Assembly: GCA_029261815.1 (NCBI GenBank)
Contig: JAJDAQ010000031.1
Span: 1-49,451, forward strand
Direction of reading: 5' to 3'
Source of the DNA: Deltaproteobacteria bacterium
GTDB lineage: Bacteria; Myxococcota_A; UBA9160; UBA6930
Length of the DNA: 49,451 bases
A program made the translations under genes and the position numbers. Below are positions 28,269-36,477 of the stretch, piece by piece; positions within the stretch are counted from its first letter, which is position 1; each line of letters starts with the position of its first letter. The notes under the pieces are model-generated. The model worked only from the letters and a program-made list of their open reading frames with translations. It made no database searches and was not told where the DNA came from.

Positions 28269-28793
28269 CTAGACCTCGTTCACGGTGACGCTGCCGAACA
28301 CCGAGAGCCCGGTCACGCGCAGCAGCATCGGCTCTTCGTCATCGTACGCGCCATCCCAGCCGTCGTCGGGCTCGGCGTCGCCAAGCACCCACTTGCGCAG
28401 GAAGTTGCCCGTCCTGCCAGTCTGCTTGCGACTGACTTCGCCGAAAATCGCCGTGGTGCCCTGCAATTCGACGTCGGTGCCACGCGGGACCGTGAGTGTG
28501 ACCTGGCCGAAGACAGCACTGGCGTCCACTTCGACGACACCGTCGTGGGGCAACTCGGCCTCCGTGAAATCAAGGCTCACCTCGCCAAACCACGCGTTGA
28601 CGGAGGCTGTTTCGGGCGCGGACCAGTCACCCGAACGCCTGCACTCGCCGAATAGGGCATTGAAATGCTCCCGCTCGAGCTCGCGTCGGGGCGTCCGGCC
28701 CCGTGCCGGCACGTCATCTCCGGTTCGCTCATAGCCGGTTGCCGGATCGTCGAGCGTTCGGGACTCAGGCGGGGACTCGCTGCGATGGTTCAT
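28269..28793 (-). CDS. LiaF-like cell-wall stress protein domain, without membrane segments
   Basis: The 174-residue protein is soluble and has five beta repeats with an FG-x-V core (ALFGE 46-50, WFGEV, VFGQV, IFGEV, VFGSV about 165-169), a pattern seen in the C-terminal domain of LiaF/YvqF-type cell-envelope stress proteins, which fold as a right-handed beta helix. The N-terminal 40 residues are charged and low in complexity. LiaF normally has membrane helices; none are here, so its partner is unclear. It lies between apbE and nqrM in the leftward run, 69 bases after apbE. The GAGG ahead of the ATG is too close to be a good ribosome site, so the start is uncertain. Confidence 0.6.
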   Translation of the reverse strand: MNHRSESPPESRTLDDPATGYERTGDDVPARGRTPRRELEREHFNALFGECRRSGDWSAPETASVNAWFGEVSLDFTEAELPHDGVVEVDASAVFGQVTLTVPRGTDVELQGTTAIFGEVSRKQTGRTGNFLRKWVLGDAEPDDGWDGAYDDEEPMLLRVTGLSVFGSVTVNEV

Positions 28794-28862
28794 GCCTCGA
28801 AGGGTCCCACAGACGCCACCGGCCCTCCATGCAGGGCATTCGCTGCACGAAGCGGCGCTCGG

Positions 28863-29900
28863 CTAGGGCACTGTACGGTCCTGGGGGCCCTCGACCGCGG
28901 GGAAGTGTGAGGTCGCGGACGCCTCATACGTTCCATCTGGAGCCCGCACGATCCAATACGCCGCAAGGCCGCGGACTTCGGCCAGCGCATGCCCGGCATC
29001 GGCGTCGAGCACGCTCAACGCGGTGGCCCATGCGTCGGCAACGGCCGTCGTGTCGGCCACGACCGAAACCGAGGCCGTGCCATGTGCCACCGGGACGCCG
29101 GAGCGCGGATCGATCAGGTGCGACACGCGCCGGCCGCCGGCTTCGCGGAAGCTGCGGTAGTCGCCCGAGGTCGCGAGTGCACGGTTGCTCAACTCGATCA
29201 CGGCATGGATGGTCCGGGTGCCCGGTTCCGGCCGCTCGATCGCGAGGCGCCACGGCTCCCCATCGGGACGCGACCCGCTGACGTAGATCTCGCCGCCCAC
29301 TTCGACCATGAAGTCGCTGTGTCCGAGGTCGCGGAGCGCCTGCGCCGCGAGGTCGGCGCCGTAGCCCTTCGCCACTGCCGACAGATCGATCTCGACGGTC
29401 GGCAGTGCCTTCTGGATGCGTGGCTCGGAACCGGGGAGCAGTACGATGTGCTCGAAACCAACGCGCTCCTGGATCGCCGCGAGTTCGTCCGGCGGCGGCG
29501 GGTTGTCCGCCGTCCGCGCATCGGCCCCGAAACCCCAGGCCGCGACGAGGGGGCGCACGGTCACGTCGAAGGCGCCGCCCGTTTGCTCACTCACCGCTTG
29601 AGCCAGGCGCAGCACTTCGAACGTGTGCGCACTGACCGCGAAGGGCTGCGTGCCTTGCTCGCGGTTGAAGCGCGAAACTTCGGAATCGACGTCCCATGTC
29701 GACATCGTCGTATCGACGCGATCGAGCGCAGACTGCACGGCCACCTGCGCGGCCGACCGGCCGGCGCGGTCGAGGTCGGGCGCGTTCAGCACGGCCGCCC
29801 AGGTCGTGCCCATACTCGCGCCGGCCAGCGACACGCGAGCGGGCGTGGGCGCAAAAACGAGGGACCTCACCGTGAGGTAGAGCAGCAGCAGCACGCACAC
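28863..29900 (-). CDS. apbE: ApbE, FAD:protein FMN transferase
   Basis: The 345-residue protein attaches FMN from FAD to Thr residues of NqrB and NqrC. It has a N-terminal hydrophobic segment (about 1-20) and the family segments ASMGTTWAAV, DVTVRPLVAAWGFG, VEIDLSAVAKGYGADLAA, FMVEVGGEIYVSG and, near the end, HLIDPRSGVPVAHG and DAWATALSVLDAD. It should be exported and anchored outside the cytoplasmic membrane. The start is unclear: no ATG lies between the nqrF stop and the core, and the first in-frame candidate is GTG 29898-29900, inside the hydrophobic stretch and without a ribosome site. It sits 60 bases after nqrF, as in many nqr operons. Confidence 0.92.
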   Translation of the reverse strand: MCVLLLLYLTVRSLVFAPTPARVSLAGASMGTTWAAVLNAPDLDRAGRSAAQVAVQSALDRVDTTMSTWDVDSEVSRFNREQGTQPFAVSAHTFEVLRLAQAVSEQTGGAFDVTVRPLVAAWGFGADARTADNPPPPDELAAIQERVGFEHIVLLPGSEPRIQKALPTVEIDLSAVAKGYGADLAAQALRDLGHSDFMVEVGGEIYVSGSRPDGEPWRLAIERPEPGTRTIHAVIELSNRALATSGDYRSFREAGGRRVSHLIDPRSGVPVAHGTASVSVVADTTAVADAWATALSVLDADAGHALAEVRGLAAYWIVRAPDGTYEASATSHFPAVEGPQDRTVP

Positions 29901-29960
29901 GGGCAGCAGGATCCGTGCGCGCGGCGAGAGCTCCCCAGCAGCGATGGCGTGAGTCTCCGC

Positions 29961-31184
29961 CTAACCGAAGTCGTCGAACATGACGTTCTCGGGTTCCACG
30001 CCGAGGTCGCTCAACATCTTCTTGCAGGCTTCGATCATCATCGGCGGGCCACAGAGGTAGTACTCGATCTCCTCCGGCTCCGGGTGATCCTTCAGGTAGT
30101 TGTCGTAGAGCACCTGGTGGATGAAGCCCTTGTGACCCGTCCACTTGTCTTCTTCGAGCGGGTTGTCGAGCGCCAGGTGCCATTCGAAGTTGTCGTTCTC
30201 GGCCGCGATCTCATCGAAGTCTTCGACGTAGAACGCTTCGCGAAGCGAACGAGCGCCGTACCAGAAGCTCACCTTGCGGTCGGTGTGCAGTCGCCGGAAC
30301 TGGTCGAAGATGTGCGAGCGCATCGGCGCCATTCCCGCGCCGCCACCGACGAACACCATCTCGGTGTCGTCCTCGCGCGCAAAGAACTCGCCGAACGGTC
30401 CCGAGATCGTGACCTCGTCGCCGGGCTTCAGGTTGAAGATGTAGGAAGACATCTGTCCGGGCGGAACGTCGGGAAGCCGCGGCGGCGGCGATGCCACCCG
30501 GACGTTCAGCATGATGATGCCGGCCTCACCGGGGTAGTTGGCCATCGAGTAGGCGCGGTTCACTTCCTCGTCGACCGTGGACGTGTACTGCCAGAGGTTG
30601 AATTGGTCCCAGTCGCCCCGGTACTGGTCCTCGACCTCGAAGTCCTTGTACTCGACCGTGTGCGGCGGGCATTCGATCTGGATGTAGCCACCCGCGCGGA
30701 ACGGTACGTCCTCGCCGGCCGGAAGTTCGAGAATCAACTCCTTGATGAAGGTCGCAACGTTGTCGTTGCTCCGGACCTTGCACTTCCACTTCTTGACGTC
30801 GAACACCTCGGCCGGAAGTTCGATCTCGATGTCTTCCTTGACCTTGACCTGACAGGCCAGGCGTTCGCCGGCGCGTTCTTGCTTCGGGTTGATGTGCGAC
30901 TTCTCGGTCGGCAGGAAGGCGCCGCCGCCACTCTCAACCACGCACTTGCACACGCCGCAGGTGCCTTTCCCGCCGCAGGCGGAAGGGATGAAGATGCCCT
31001 GGCCAGCCAGGGTCGAGAGCAATGTCGATCCACTCTGGACCTCGAGTGTCTTGTCTTCGTCGCCGTTGATCCCGATCCGCACCTTGCCGCCCGGAGACAA
31101 TTGCGATTTCACGACGAGAAGGATCACCGTCAAGAGCATGATCAGGACGGTAAAGCCGAGCATTCCGAATAGAACGGTATTCAT
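29961..31184 (-). CDS. nqrF: Na+-translocating NADH:quinone reductase subunit F
   Basis: The 407-residue NADH-oxidising subunit begins with one membrane helix (about 4-26), then a 2Fe-2S ferredoxin domain with C70, C76, C79 and C111, the same numbering as in the Vibrio enzyme. A ferredoxin-reductase module follows: FAD-binding [15 protein letters not shown]-binding [13 protein letters not shown], and the C-terminal [12 protein letters not shown] and FDDFG end. It takes electrons from NADH and passes them through FAD and the cluster into the membrane subunits. ATG start, 11 bases after nqrE's stop. It is the last nqr structural gene, before apbE. Confidence 0.97.
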   Translation of the reverse strand: MNTVLFGMLGFTVLIMLLTVILLVVKSQLSPGGKVRIGINGDEDKTLEVQSGSTLLSTLAGQGIFIPSACGGKGTCGVCKCVVESGGGAFLPTEKSHINPKQERAGERLACQVKVKEDIEIELPAEVFDVKKWKCKVRSNDNVATFIKELILELPAGEDVPFRAGGYIQIECPPHTVEYKDFEVEDQYRGDWDQFNLWQYTSTVDEEVNRAYSMANYPGEAGIIMLNVRVASPPPRLPDVPPGQMSSYIFNLKPGDEVTISGPFGEFFAREDDTEMVFVGGGAGMAPMRSHIFDQFRRLHTDRKVSFWYGARSLREAFYVEDFDEIAAENDNFEWHLALDNPLEEDKWTGHKGFIHQVLYDNYLKDHPEPEEIEYYLCGPPMMIEACKKMLSDLGVEPENVMFDDFG

Positions 31185-31195
31185 GAGTTCGCCTG

Positions 31196-31807
31196 TTAGA
31201 GCTGGATCCCCGAGAAGGACAGGAAGCCGAGGGCCATGAGGCCGACGGTGATGAAGGTGATGCCGAGACCGCGCAGCGGCGCCGGGATGTCGTTGTACTT
31301 CATGCGCTCGCGCACGGCGGCAAGGGCGACGATGGCCAGGAACCAGCCGATGCCAGAGCCCAGACCGAAGACGGTGGCCTCCGCGAAGTCATAGTCCCGT
31401 TGAACCATGAACAGGGCTCCGCCCAGGATCGCGCAGTTCACGGCGATGAGCGGGAGGAACACACCCAACGATCCGTAGAGCGCCGGCAAGAAGCGATCGA
31501 TCACCATCTCGACGACCTGAACGGTCGCGGCAATCGTGCCGATCAGCACGAGGTAGCTCAGGAAGCCAAGGTTCACGCTCTCCCCACCGGGAATGAACGC
31601 GAACGAACCTTCCTGGAGGAAGTTGGCGACGAGCCACTGATTCAGGGGTGTGGTGATGGCCAGAACGAAGATGACGGCAATGCCGAGACCGATGGCAGTT
31701 TCGACCTTCTTGGAGACGGCTAGGAAGGAGCACATCCCGAGGAAGAAGGCCAAAGCCATGTTCTCAACGAAGATCGCCTTCGTAGCCAGGCTCAAGTAGT
31801 GCTCCAA
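31196..31807 (-). CDS. nqrE: Na+-translocating NADH:quinone reductase subunit E
   Basis: The 203-residue membrane protein has six hydrophobic segments and the conserved parts [20 protein letters not shown] at the start, [27 protein letters not shown] and [16 protein letters not shown] at the end. With NqrD it holds the intramembrane Fe site through cysteines such as those in GMC and VNC. The start is TTG (31805-31807): it matches the family's MEHY N terminus and follows a strong GAGGAG site. This places the start 44 bases inside the nqrD 3' end. The open frame upstream is a shadow of nqrD. Confidence 0.95.
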   Translation of the reverse strand: MEHYLSLATKAIFVENMALAFFLGMCSFLAVSKKVETAIGLGIAVIFVLAITTPLNQWLVANFLQEGSFAFIPGGESVNLGFLSYLVLIGTIAATVQVVEMVIDRFLPALYGSLGVFLPLIAVNCAILGGALFMVQRDYDFAEATVFGLGSGIGWFLAIVALAAVRERMKYNDIPAPLRGLGITFITVGLMALGFLSFSGIQL

Positions 31808-32432
31808 CGTGGAACTCCTCTTCGACCTGTTCGGGGCGGTACGCACGCACCGCCCAGATGAAACAACCGATCAGGATGAAGGCCGCGGGCGCCATCACCA
31901 TGAAACCATTGGGGACATACCAGCCGCCCTCGTTGACGGACTGGAGGATCGTGAAGCCGAACAGCTTCCCGCTGCCGAACAGCTCGCGGAAGAACGCGAC
32001 GAGCACGAGCACCAGCGCATAACCAGCGGAGTTGCCGACCGCATCGAGGAAGGCCGGCCACGGCTTGTTCTGCATCGCGAACGCTTCCGCGCGCCCCATG
32101 ATGATGCAGTTCGTGATGATCAGGCCGACGAACACCGTGAGCTTGAGGCTGATGTCGTAGAGGTATGCCTTCAGCACCTGGTCGGCCACCATCACGAGCG
32201 ACGCGATGATCGTGAGCTGGGCGATGATGCGGACGCTGCCCGGAATCTGGTTGCGGAGCAGGCTGACGACGACGTTGCTGCCGACCAGCACGAAGAGAAC
32301 GGCCAGGCTCATCACCACGGCCGTCTGCATCTGGGTCGTCACTGCGAGCGCCGAGCAGATGCCCAGGACCTGCAGTCCGATCGGGTTGTTGTCGACGAGC
32401 GGGTCGAGAACGATCTCGCGGGTTTTGCTCAT
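31764..32432 (-). CDS. nqrD: Na+-translocating NADH:quinone reductase subunit D
   Basis: The 222-residue membrane subunit starts with [23 protein letters not shown] after the initial MSKTREIVL, has six hydrophobic helices and the segments [13 protein letters not shown] ([17 protein letters not shown]) that pair with NqrE around the Fe centre. Its C terminus after PEQVEEEF is about 13 residues longer than usual, and this tail is encoded over the start of nqrE. The ATG 32430-32432 follows AGGAAGGA and overlaps the nqrC TGA (ATGA). Cysteines in LGIC and TNC are the expected Fe ligands (family knowledge). Confidence 0.96.
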   Translation of the reverse strand: MSKTREIVLDPLVDNNPIGLQVLGICSALAVTTQMQTAVVMSLAVLFVLVGSNVVVSLLRNQIPGSVRIIAQLTIIASLVMVADQVLKAYLYDISLKLTVFVGLIITNCIIMGRAEAFAMQNKPWPAFLDAVGNSAGYALVLVLVAFFRELFGSGKLFGFTILQSVNEGGWYVPNGFMVMAPAAFILIGCFIWAVRAYRPEQVEEEFHVGALLEPGYEGDLR

Positions 32433-33208
32433 CCCTGTCCTTCCTGCTTGAACTTCTTCAGATAGGGCCCAAAGCCATTCCGCCCGAGCCAGAATTCCAA
32501 CATGTTGGTCACACCGGTGGACGTGATCGTGGCCCCGGACAAACCATCGACCTGGAACGGGTCGTCCGCGGGCGGACCCGCGGCCCCCTTCTTGACGCGG
32601 ATCGCCGGCTTGCCTTTGGCGTCGAACGCCTGGCGGCCCGGCCACTTTGCCTTCCAGTTCGGATTGTCGACCTCGCCGCCAAGACCCGCGGTCTCGCCGT
32701 GCGAGTAGTACGTGATGCCGCGGATCGTGTTTCCGTCCGGACCGAGCGCGAGGTAGCCATAGAGCGTTGACCAGAGGCCGTACCCTTCGATCGGAACCAC
32801 CACACCGACCGTCTCTCCAGCTTCCTGGATCAGGTAGACGACCGCGTGGTCGGGCAGACGCCGCACCTTCGCGGGGTTGGTCGGCGCCTCGCGACTCTGC
32901 TCGGGATCCTTCGCGGCCTTCCGCTGATCGAATTGCAGCGCATCGATCTCGTCGACGTACCGGCCACTCGAGAGCTCGACGGCGCGCGCAACGAGACCGG
33001 ACTCGAAGCGGCTCATGATCTCGTCACCCGACAGGGATTCGTCGGATTCGCGCAAGCCCGCAACGGTCAGCACGTTCTTGATGCGGTCGAGGGTCGCGTT
33101 GCGGTCCTGGCGATCCTTGAGGCTGGTCGCGACCGAGGAGACGAGCACCGAGAACACGACGCACAGGAGGACCGTGAAGATCACGGTGTGACGGGCACTA
33201 TGCTCCAC
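32429..33208 (-). CDS. nqrC: Na+-translocating NADH:quinone reductase subunit C
   Basis: The 259-residue subunit has one N-terminal membrane helix (about 9-29) and a periplasmic FMN-binding domain. The flavinylation motif [10 protein letters not shown] (221-230) carries T227, the residue ApbE should link to FMN through a phosphodiester bond. [20 protein letters not shown] and [12 protein letters not shown] precede it, as in other NqrC/RnfG proteins. The start is GTG (33206-33208), overlapping the nqrB end by 11 bases; the stop overlaps nqrD's start by 4. Confidence 0.96.
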   Translation of the reverse strand: MEHSARHTVIFTVLLCVVFSVLVSSVATSLKDRQDRNATLDRIKNVLTVAGLRESDESLSGDEIMSRFESGLVARAVELSSGRYVDEIDALQFDQRKAAKDPEQSREAPTNPAKVRRLPDHAVVYLIQEAGETVGVVVPIEGYGLWSTLYGYLALGPDGNTIRGITYYSHGETAGLGGEVDNPNWKAKWPGRQAFDAKGKPAIRVKKGAAGPPADDPFQVDGLSGATITSTGVTNMLEFWLGRNGFGPYLKKFKQEGQG

Positions 33209-34415
33209 TGCGCGCGAGCCTCCGCTGGATGTTGGCGCGCACGACGTAGTGGTCGATCAACGGCGCGAACATGTTCATGAATAGGATCGCCAGCATCATG
33301 CCTTCGGGATACGCCGGGTTGACGCAACGGATCACGATGCACATCGCACCAATCCCGAAGCCGTAGACCCACTTTCCACGATCGGTGTAGGCGGACGAAA
33401 CCGGATCCGTCGTCATGAAGACGGTGCCGAGGGCCCAGCCGCCGAGCACCATGTGCCACCACCACGGCACCGCGAACATCGGGTTCGTGTCGGAGCCGAC
33501 GAAGTTCAGGAAGCTCGCCATCACGATGGTGCCGAGTGCCGTCCCGGCCATGGTTCTCCATGAGCCGATGCTGGTCCCAATCAGGATGCCGGCGCCCATC
33601 AAGGCGGCCGCCGCGGACACCTCGCCCAGCGACCCTGGCACCCCGCCCCAGAATGCCGCGAACCAGTTCTTGGTGTGCAGCACACCGTCGGTCACCGCCG
33701 CCTGCGCCAGCAACGTGGCGCCAGTGAAGCCGTCGACACCGAGGTGATCGGCCGCGATCCACGGCGCTTCGCCCGAGATGTCTGCCGGGTAGGAGAAGAA
33801 CAGGAACGCGCGACACACGAGTGCCGGGTTCAGAAAGTTCATGCCCGTACCGCCGAACACTTCCTTGCCGACGATGAGTCCGAACGCGGTGCCAAGGGCC
33901 ACCTGCCAGAGCGGAATCGTCGGAGGCAGGATGAGCGGAAGCAGCATGCCCGTGACGAGGAAGCCCTCCGTCACGTCGTGGCCGCGGATCTGGGCCGTGA
34001 TGATCTCGATGCCGAGACCGACCACATGGACGACGAGGAATACGGGCGCGAAGTAGAGCAGCCCGAAGAGCAGGCACCACAGGAAGTTGCTGGCATCGTA
34101 CTGGCCGCCCAGCCACTGGAACAGGCCGTTCTGCCAGTCTGCCAACGGCAGCGAGCCGGCGTCGATGGCCGTGAAGGCCTGGTATCCGACATTCCAGACG
34201 CCGATGAGCAGACAGGGCACCAGCGCATTCACGACGAAGAACATCATGCGCTTGTAGTCGAGCCCGTCGCGGACATGCGACGTGGTCTGCGTCTGGAAGC
34301 CGGGACTGAACGCCAGCGTGTCGACCGCTTCGTAGAACGAACCGAACGCCGAGAACTTCCCGCCCTTGGAGACGTGAGGATGGATGCTGTCGAGGAGATC
34401 GCGGAGGGCCTTCAC
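33198..34415 (-). CDS. nqrB: Na+-translocating NADH:quinone reductase subunit B
   Basis: The 405-residue subunit is the large channel-forming membrane protein. It has about ten hydrophobic helices, RDGLDYKRMMFFVVNALVPC at the first one, and the covalent FMN motif VDGFTGATLL with T234 (T236 in Vibrio). Conserved FGGTGMNFLNPAL and DPVSSAYTDRGKW mark quinone- and ion-related loops. The start is GTG (34413-34415); an AAGGAAGG site lies rather far upstream (about 12 bases) inside the end of nqrA. The gap to the nqrA stop is 7 bases. Confidence 0.97.
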   Translation of the reverse strand: MKALRDLLDSIHPHVSKGGKFSAFGSFYEAVDTLAFSPGFQTQTTSHVRDGLDYKRMMFFVVNALVPCLLIGVWNVGYQAFTAIDAGSLPLADWQNGLFQWLGGQYDASNFLWCLLFGLLYFAPVFLVVHVVGLGIEIITAQIRGHDVTEGFLVTGMLLPLILPPTIPLWQVALGTAFGLIVGKEVFGGTGMNFLNPALVCRAFLFFSYPADISGEAPWIAADHLGVDGFTGATLLAQAAVTDGVLHTKNWFAAFWGGVPGSLGEVSAAAALMGAGILIGTSIGSWRTMAGTALGTIVMASFLNFVGSDTNPMFAVPWWWHMVLGGWALGTVFMTTDPVSSAYTDRGKWVYGFGIGAMCIVIRCVNPAYPEGMMLAILFMNMFAPLIDHYVVRANIQRRLARSGA

Positions 34416-34422
34416 GGCGCGA

Positions 34423-35805
34423 CTAACCTTCCTTCTCGATGCGCTCGAGGTTCTTGCGCAGGTACGGCCCGTACTCGGTCTTGCCGGGACAGACGTAGGT
34501 GCAGAGCGCCAGATCTTCTTCGTCGAGCTCGAGCGCGCCGAGTTGCTCGGCCTGCTCGATGTCGCCGACGACGAGGGCGCGCAGCAGATAGGTGGGAATG
34601 ATGTCCATCGGCATCACCTTCTCGTACGTCCCAAGCGGGAATACGGGACGCGGCGAGCCGTTGGTGTCGGTATCGAAGTCGAATTTCTTGCCCGGGATGA
34701 GGCCCGAGACGAATACGGGGAGGAGCGAGAATTTCTCCGGCCCCGGCTCGACCCATCCCAGGAACTTCCGTCCGCCGACGCGCAGCACCGTCGCCTGCGT
34801 GTGGTAGCGACCGAGGTAGCCGAACTCGGCATCGTCGGCGGTCTTCCCCCCGAAGACCGAACCGGAGATGATCCGGACCGTTCCGGCATCGGGGTCGATG
34901 TTTCCGGCGGTGAGTTCATCCAGGTTCGCGCCCATGCGCGTGCGGACGACCTTGGGCTCCTTGATCGGCGGGCCACCCACCGAGACGATGCGTTCGGCCG
35001 AGAGCTGCCCGGTCTGAGCCAGACGTCCGAGTGCGATCACGTCGGCATAACCGATATGCCAGAGCGTCCGATGGCGTGAAGCCGGCAGCACCGTGTGGAT
35101 GTGCACGCCCGGCGTACCGGCGGGGTGCGGCCCGTCGAATACGGACACCTCGACATCGGCGTCGGCACCGGCGCGGACGCCGTCCGTCGCGGCGACACAC
35201 AGATGCGTCGTCGCTTCGCACAGTTTATCCACGAGACGGAGGCCCAACTCAAAGGCGTCTCGGGCATCGTCGACCACCAGCGCCGGGTTGACCGCCAGCG
35301 GGTTCGTATCGGTCGCGGTGACGAAGATCGCGGCCGGGGTCGATTCCGGCAGCGGGACCTTGCTGTAGGGACGCGTCCGGAACGCTGTCCACAGACCCGA
35401 CTCGACCATCAGGGCACGGACGTCTTCACCGCTCCAGGCGAGCGGATCGCCACCTTTGTAGGCGGCGAAGGTCTCGAGTTCCTCTGCACCGGGATTGCCC
35501 GCGCGCTCGGTCGGCGACAGCTCGATCACCACTGAACGCAGTGCACGCTTGGCACCGCGGAAGATCGCCTGAACCCGGCCGGCGCCGGGCGACGTGTATC
35601 GGACGCCCGGACGCTTGCGGTCCTCGAATAGCAATTGCCCGCGCTTGACCGTGTCGCCTTCGGCGACGGCGAGGCGGGCGCGAACGCCCGGCGTGTCGTC
35701 GCCCAACAGGGCGACGCGGCCCACTTCGGGACCAGGCTGGATGACCGGTTCCGGCTCCCCCGCGAGGGGCAGGTCCAGGCCGTTCTTGATGCGATGCACC
35801 GCCAT
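34423..35805 (-). CDS. nqrA: Na+-translocating NADH:quinone reductase subunit A
   Basis: The 460-residue peripheral cytoplasmic subunit opens with HRIKNGLDLPLAG and contains LLFEDRKRPGVRYTSPGAGR, VESGLWTAFRTRPYSKVP, VFDGPHPAGTPGVHIH, VRTRMGANLDEL and the C-terminal ALELDEEDLALCTYVCPGK, all typical of NqrA. It helps bind quinone at the NqrA/NqrB interface. I start at ATG 35803-35805 (GGAG upstream), where the family homology begins; a GTG 13 codons earlier (35842-35844) also has a good GGGAGG site. It is the first gene of the nqr operon, whose promoter must lie between 35806 and 35977. Confidence 0.97.
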   Translation of the reverse strand: MAVHRIKNGLDLPLAGEPEPVIQPGPEVGRVALLGDDTPGVRARLAVAEGDTVKRGQLLFEDRKRPGVRYTSPGAGRVQAIFRGAKRALRSVVIELSPTERAGNPGAEELETFAAYKGGDPLAWSGEDVRALMVESGLWTAFRTRPYSKVPLPESTPAAIFVTATDTNPLAVNPALVVDDARDAFELGLRLVDKLCEATTHLCVAATDGVRAGADADVEVSVFDGPHPAGTPGVHIHTVLPASRHRTLWHIGYADVIALGRLAQTGQLSAERIVSVGGPPIKEPKVVRTRMGANLDELTAGNIDPDAGTVRIISGSVFGGKTADDAEFGYLGRYHTQATVLRVGGRKFLGWVEPGPEKFSLLPVFVSGLIPGKKFDFDTDTNGSPRPVFPLGTYEKVMPMDIIPTYLLRALVVGDIEQAEQLGALELDEEDLALCTYVCPGKTEYGPYLRKNLERIEKEG

Positions 35806-35897
35806 TCGGGCGACTCCGTAGAGCGTGCGGGGAGCGAGGCTCACCCGGCCTCCCGCCAGGGGTGCGGGGGCGCGCGGAATCTACTTTCCCTTGAGCC

Positions 35898-35945
35898 TTT
35901 TCGCTAACGAAAACGGGCCCTTTGGGGCCAAAACGGTGGTATTTT
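35898..35945. promoter_or_regulatory. AT-richer divergent control region with inverted repeats
   Basis: Between nqrA and the CBS gene lies a stretch less GC-rich than the rest. It holds TTTTCG-CTAA-CGAAAA (35898-35913) and TTTGG-GG-CCAAA (35921-35932). An extended -10 type sequence, TGGTATTTT (35937-35945), is suitably placed for the rightward CBS gene. The repeats may be operators for the nqr operon or the CBS gene. No clear -35 is visible. Confidence 0.4.
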
Positions 35946-35977
35946 GGGAATCGATGGGGGCCTCGGAGGACGACCCC

Positions 35978-36460
35978 ATGGAACCGAGAAAGACGCCGCT
36001 CGTGCGGGACATCATGACCCGCCGCACGGTCACGCTAGCAGCGGACATGACGGTGGCCGAAGCCGGCGCCGTGCTGGTGAAGCATCGCGTTTCCGGAGCG
36101 CCCGTGATCGATCGCCACGGTCAGCTCCTCGGCCTGTTCTCCGAGTTCGACAGCCTCCAGGCTGTCGTGACGGCCGAGTACGAACACGACGGCCATGATG
36201 CCATCGAGACCGTGGGCCAGTACATGAGCCCCGAACCCTGGACCGTCGCCCCGAACCTCGATGTGCTGACCTTGGCGATGGCGTTCCTGCAGCGACATGT
36301 TCGCCGCTTTCCGGTGGTCGAAAACGGCCGGCTCGTCGGGATCGTGAGCCGACACGATGCACTCAAGTCGGTGATTTCGCTCGGCGATTCACCGACACGA
36401 CCCCACTATCCGGACTATCCGGAGGGGCGAACGCCACTCGAGGACGGACACCGTCACTAA
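35978..36460 (+). CDS. Two-CBS-domain protein
   Basis: The 160-residue protein consists of a tandem CBS pair: VRDIMTRRTVTLAADMTVAE with VSGAPVIDRHGQLLGLFSEFD (about 10-70) and VGQYMSPEPWTVAPNLDVLT with VRRFPVVENGRLVGIVSRHD (about 85-145). Such Bateman modules bind adenine nucleotides or related ligands and act as stand-alone sensors. I start at ATG 35978 with GGAGGAC upstream; an earlier ATG at 35954 lacks a site. It diverges from the nqr operon, so a role in sensing energy state next to Na+-NQR is possible, but this is inference from position only. Confidence 0.85.
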   Translation: MEPRKTPLVRDIMTRRTVTLAADMTVAEAGAVLVKHRVSGAPVIDRHGQLLGLFSEFDSLQAVVTAEYEHDGHDAIETVGQYMSPEPWTVAPNLDVLTLAMAFLQRHVRRFPVVENGRLVGIVSRHDALKSVISLGDSPTRPHYPDYPEGRTPLEDGHRH

Positions 36461-36477
36461 GAAATCCCCTGGGGGAG

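Noticed and set aside
36461..36477. Bidirectional terminator TCCCCTGGGGGA between CBS and protease genes
   Set aside because: Stem of at most 4-5 bp with no T-run on either side.
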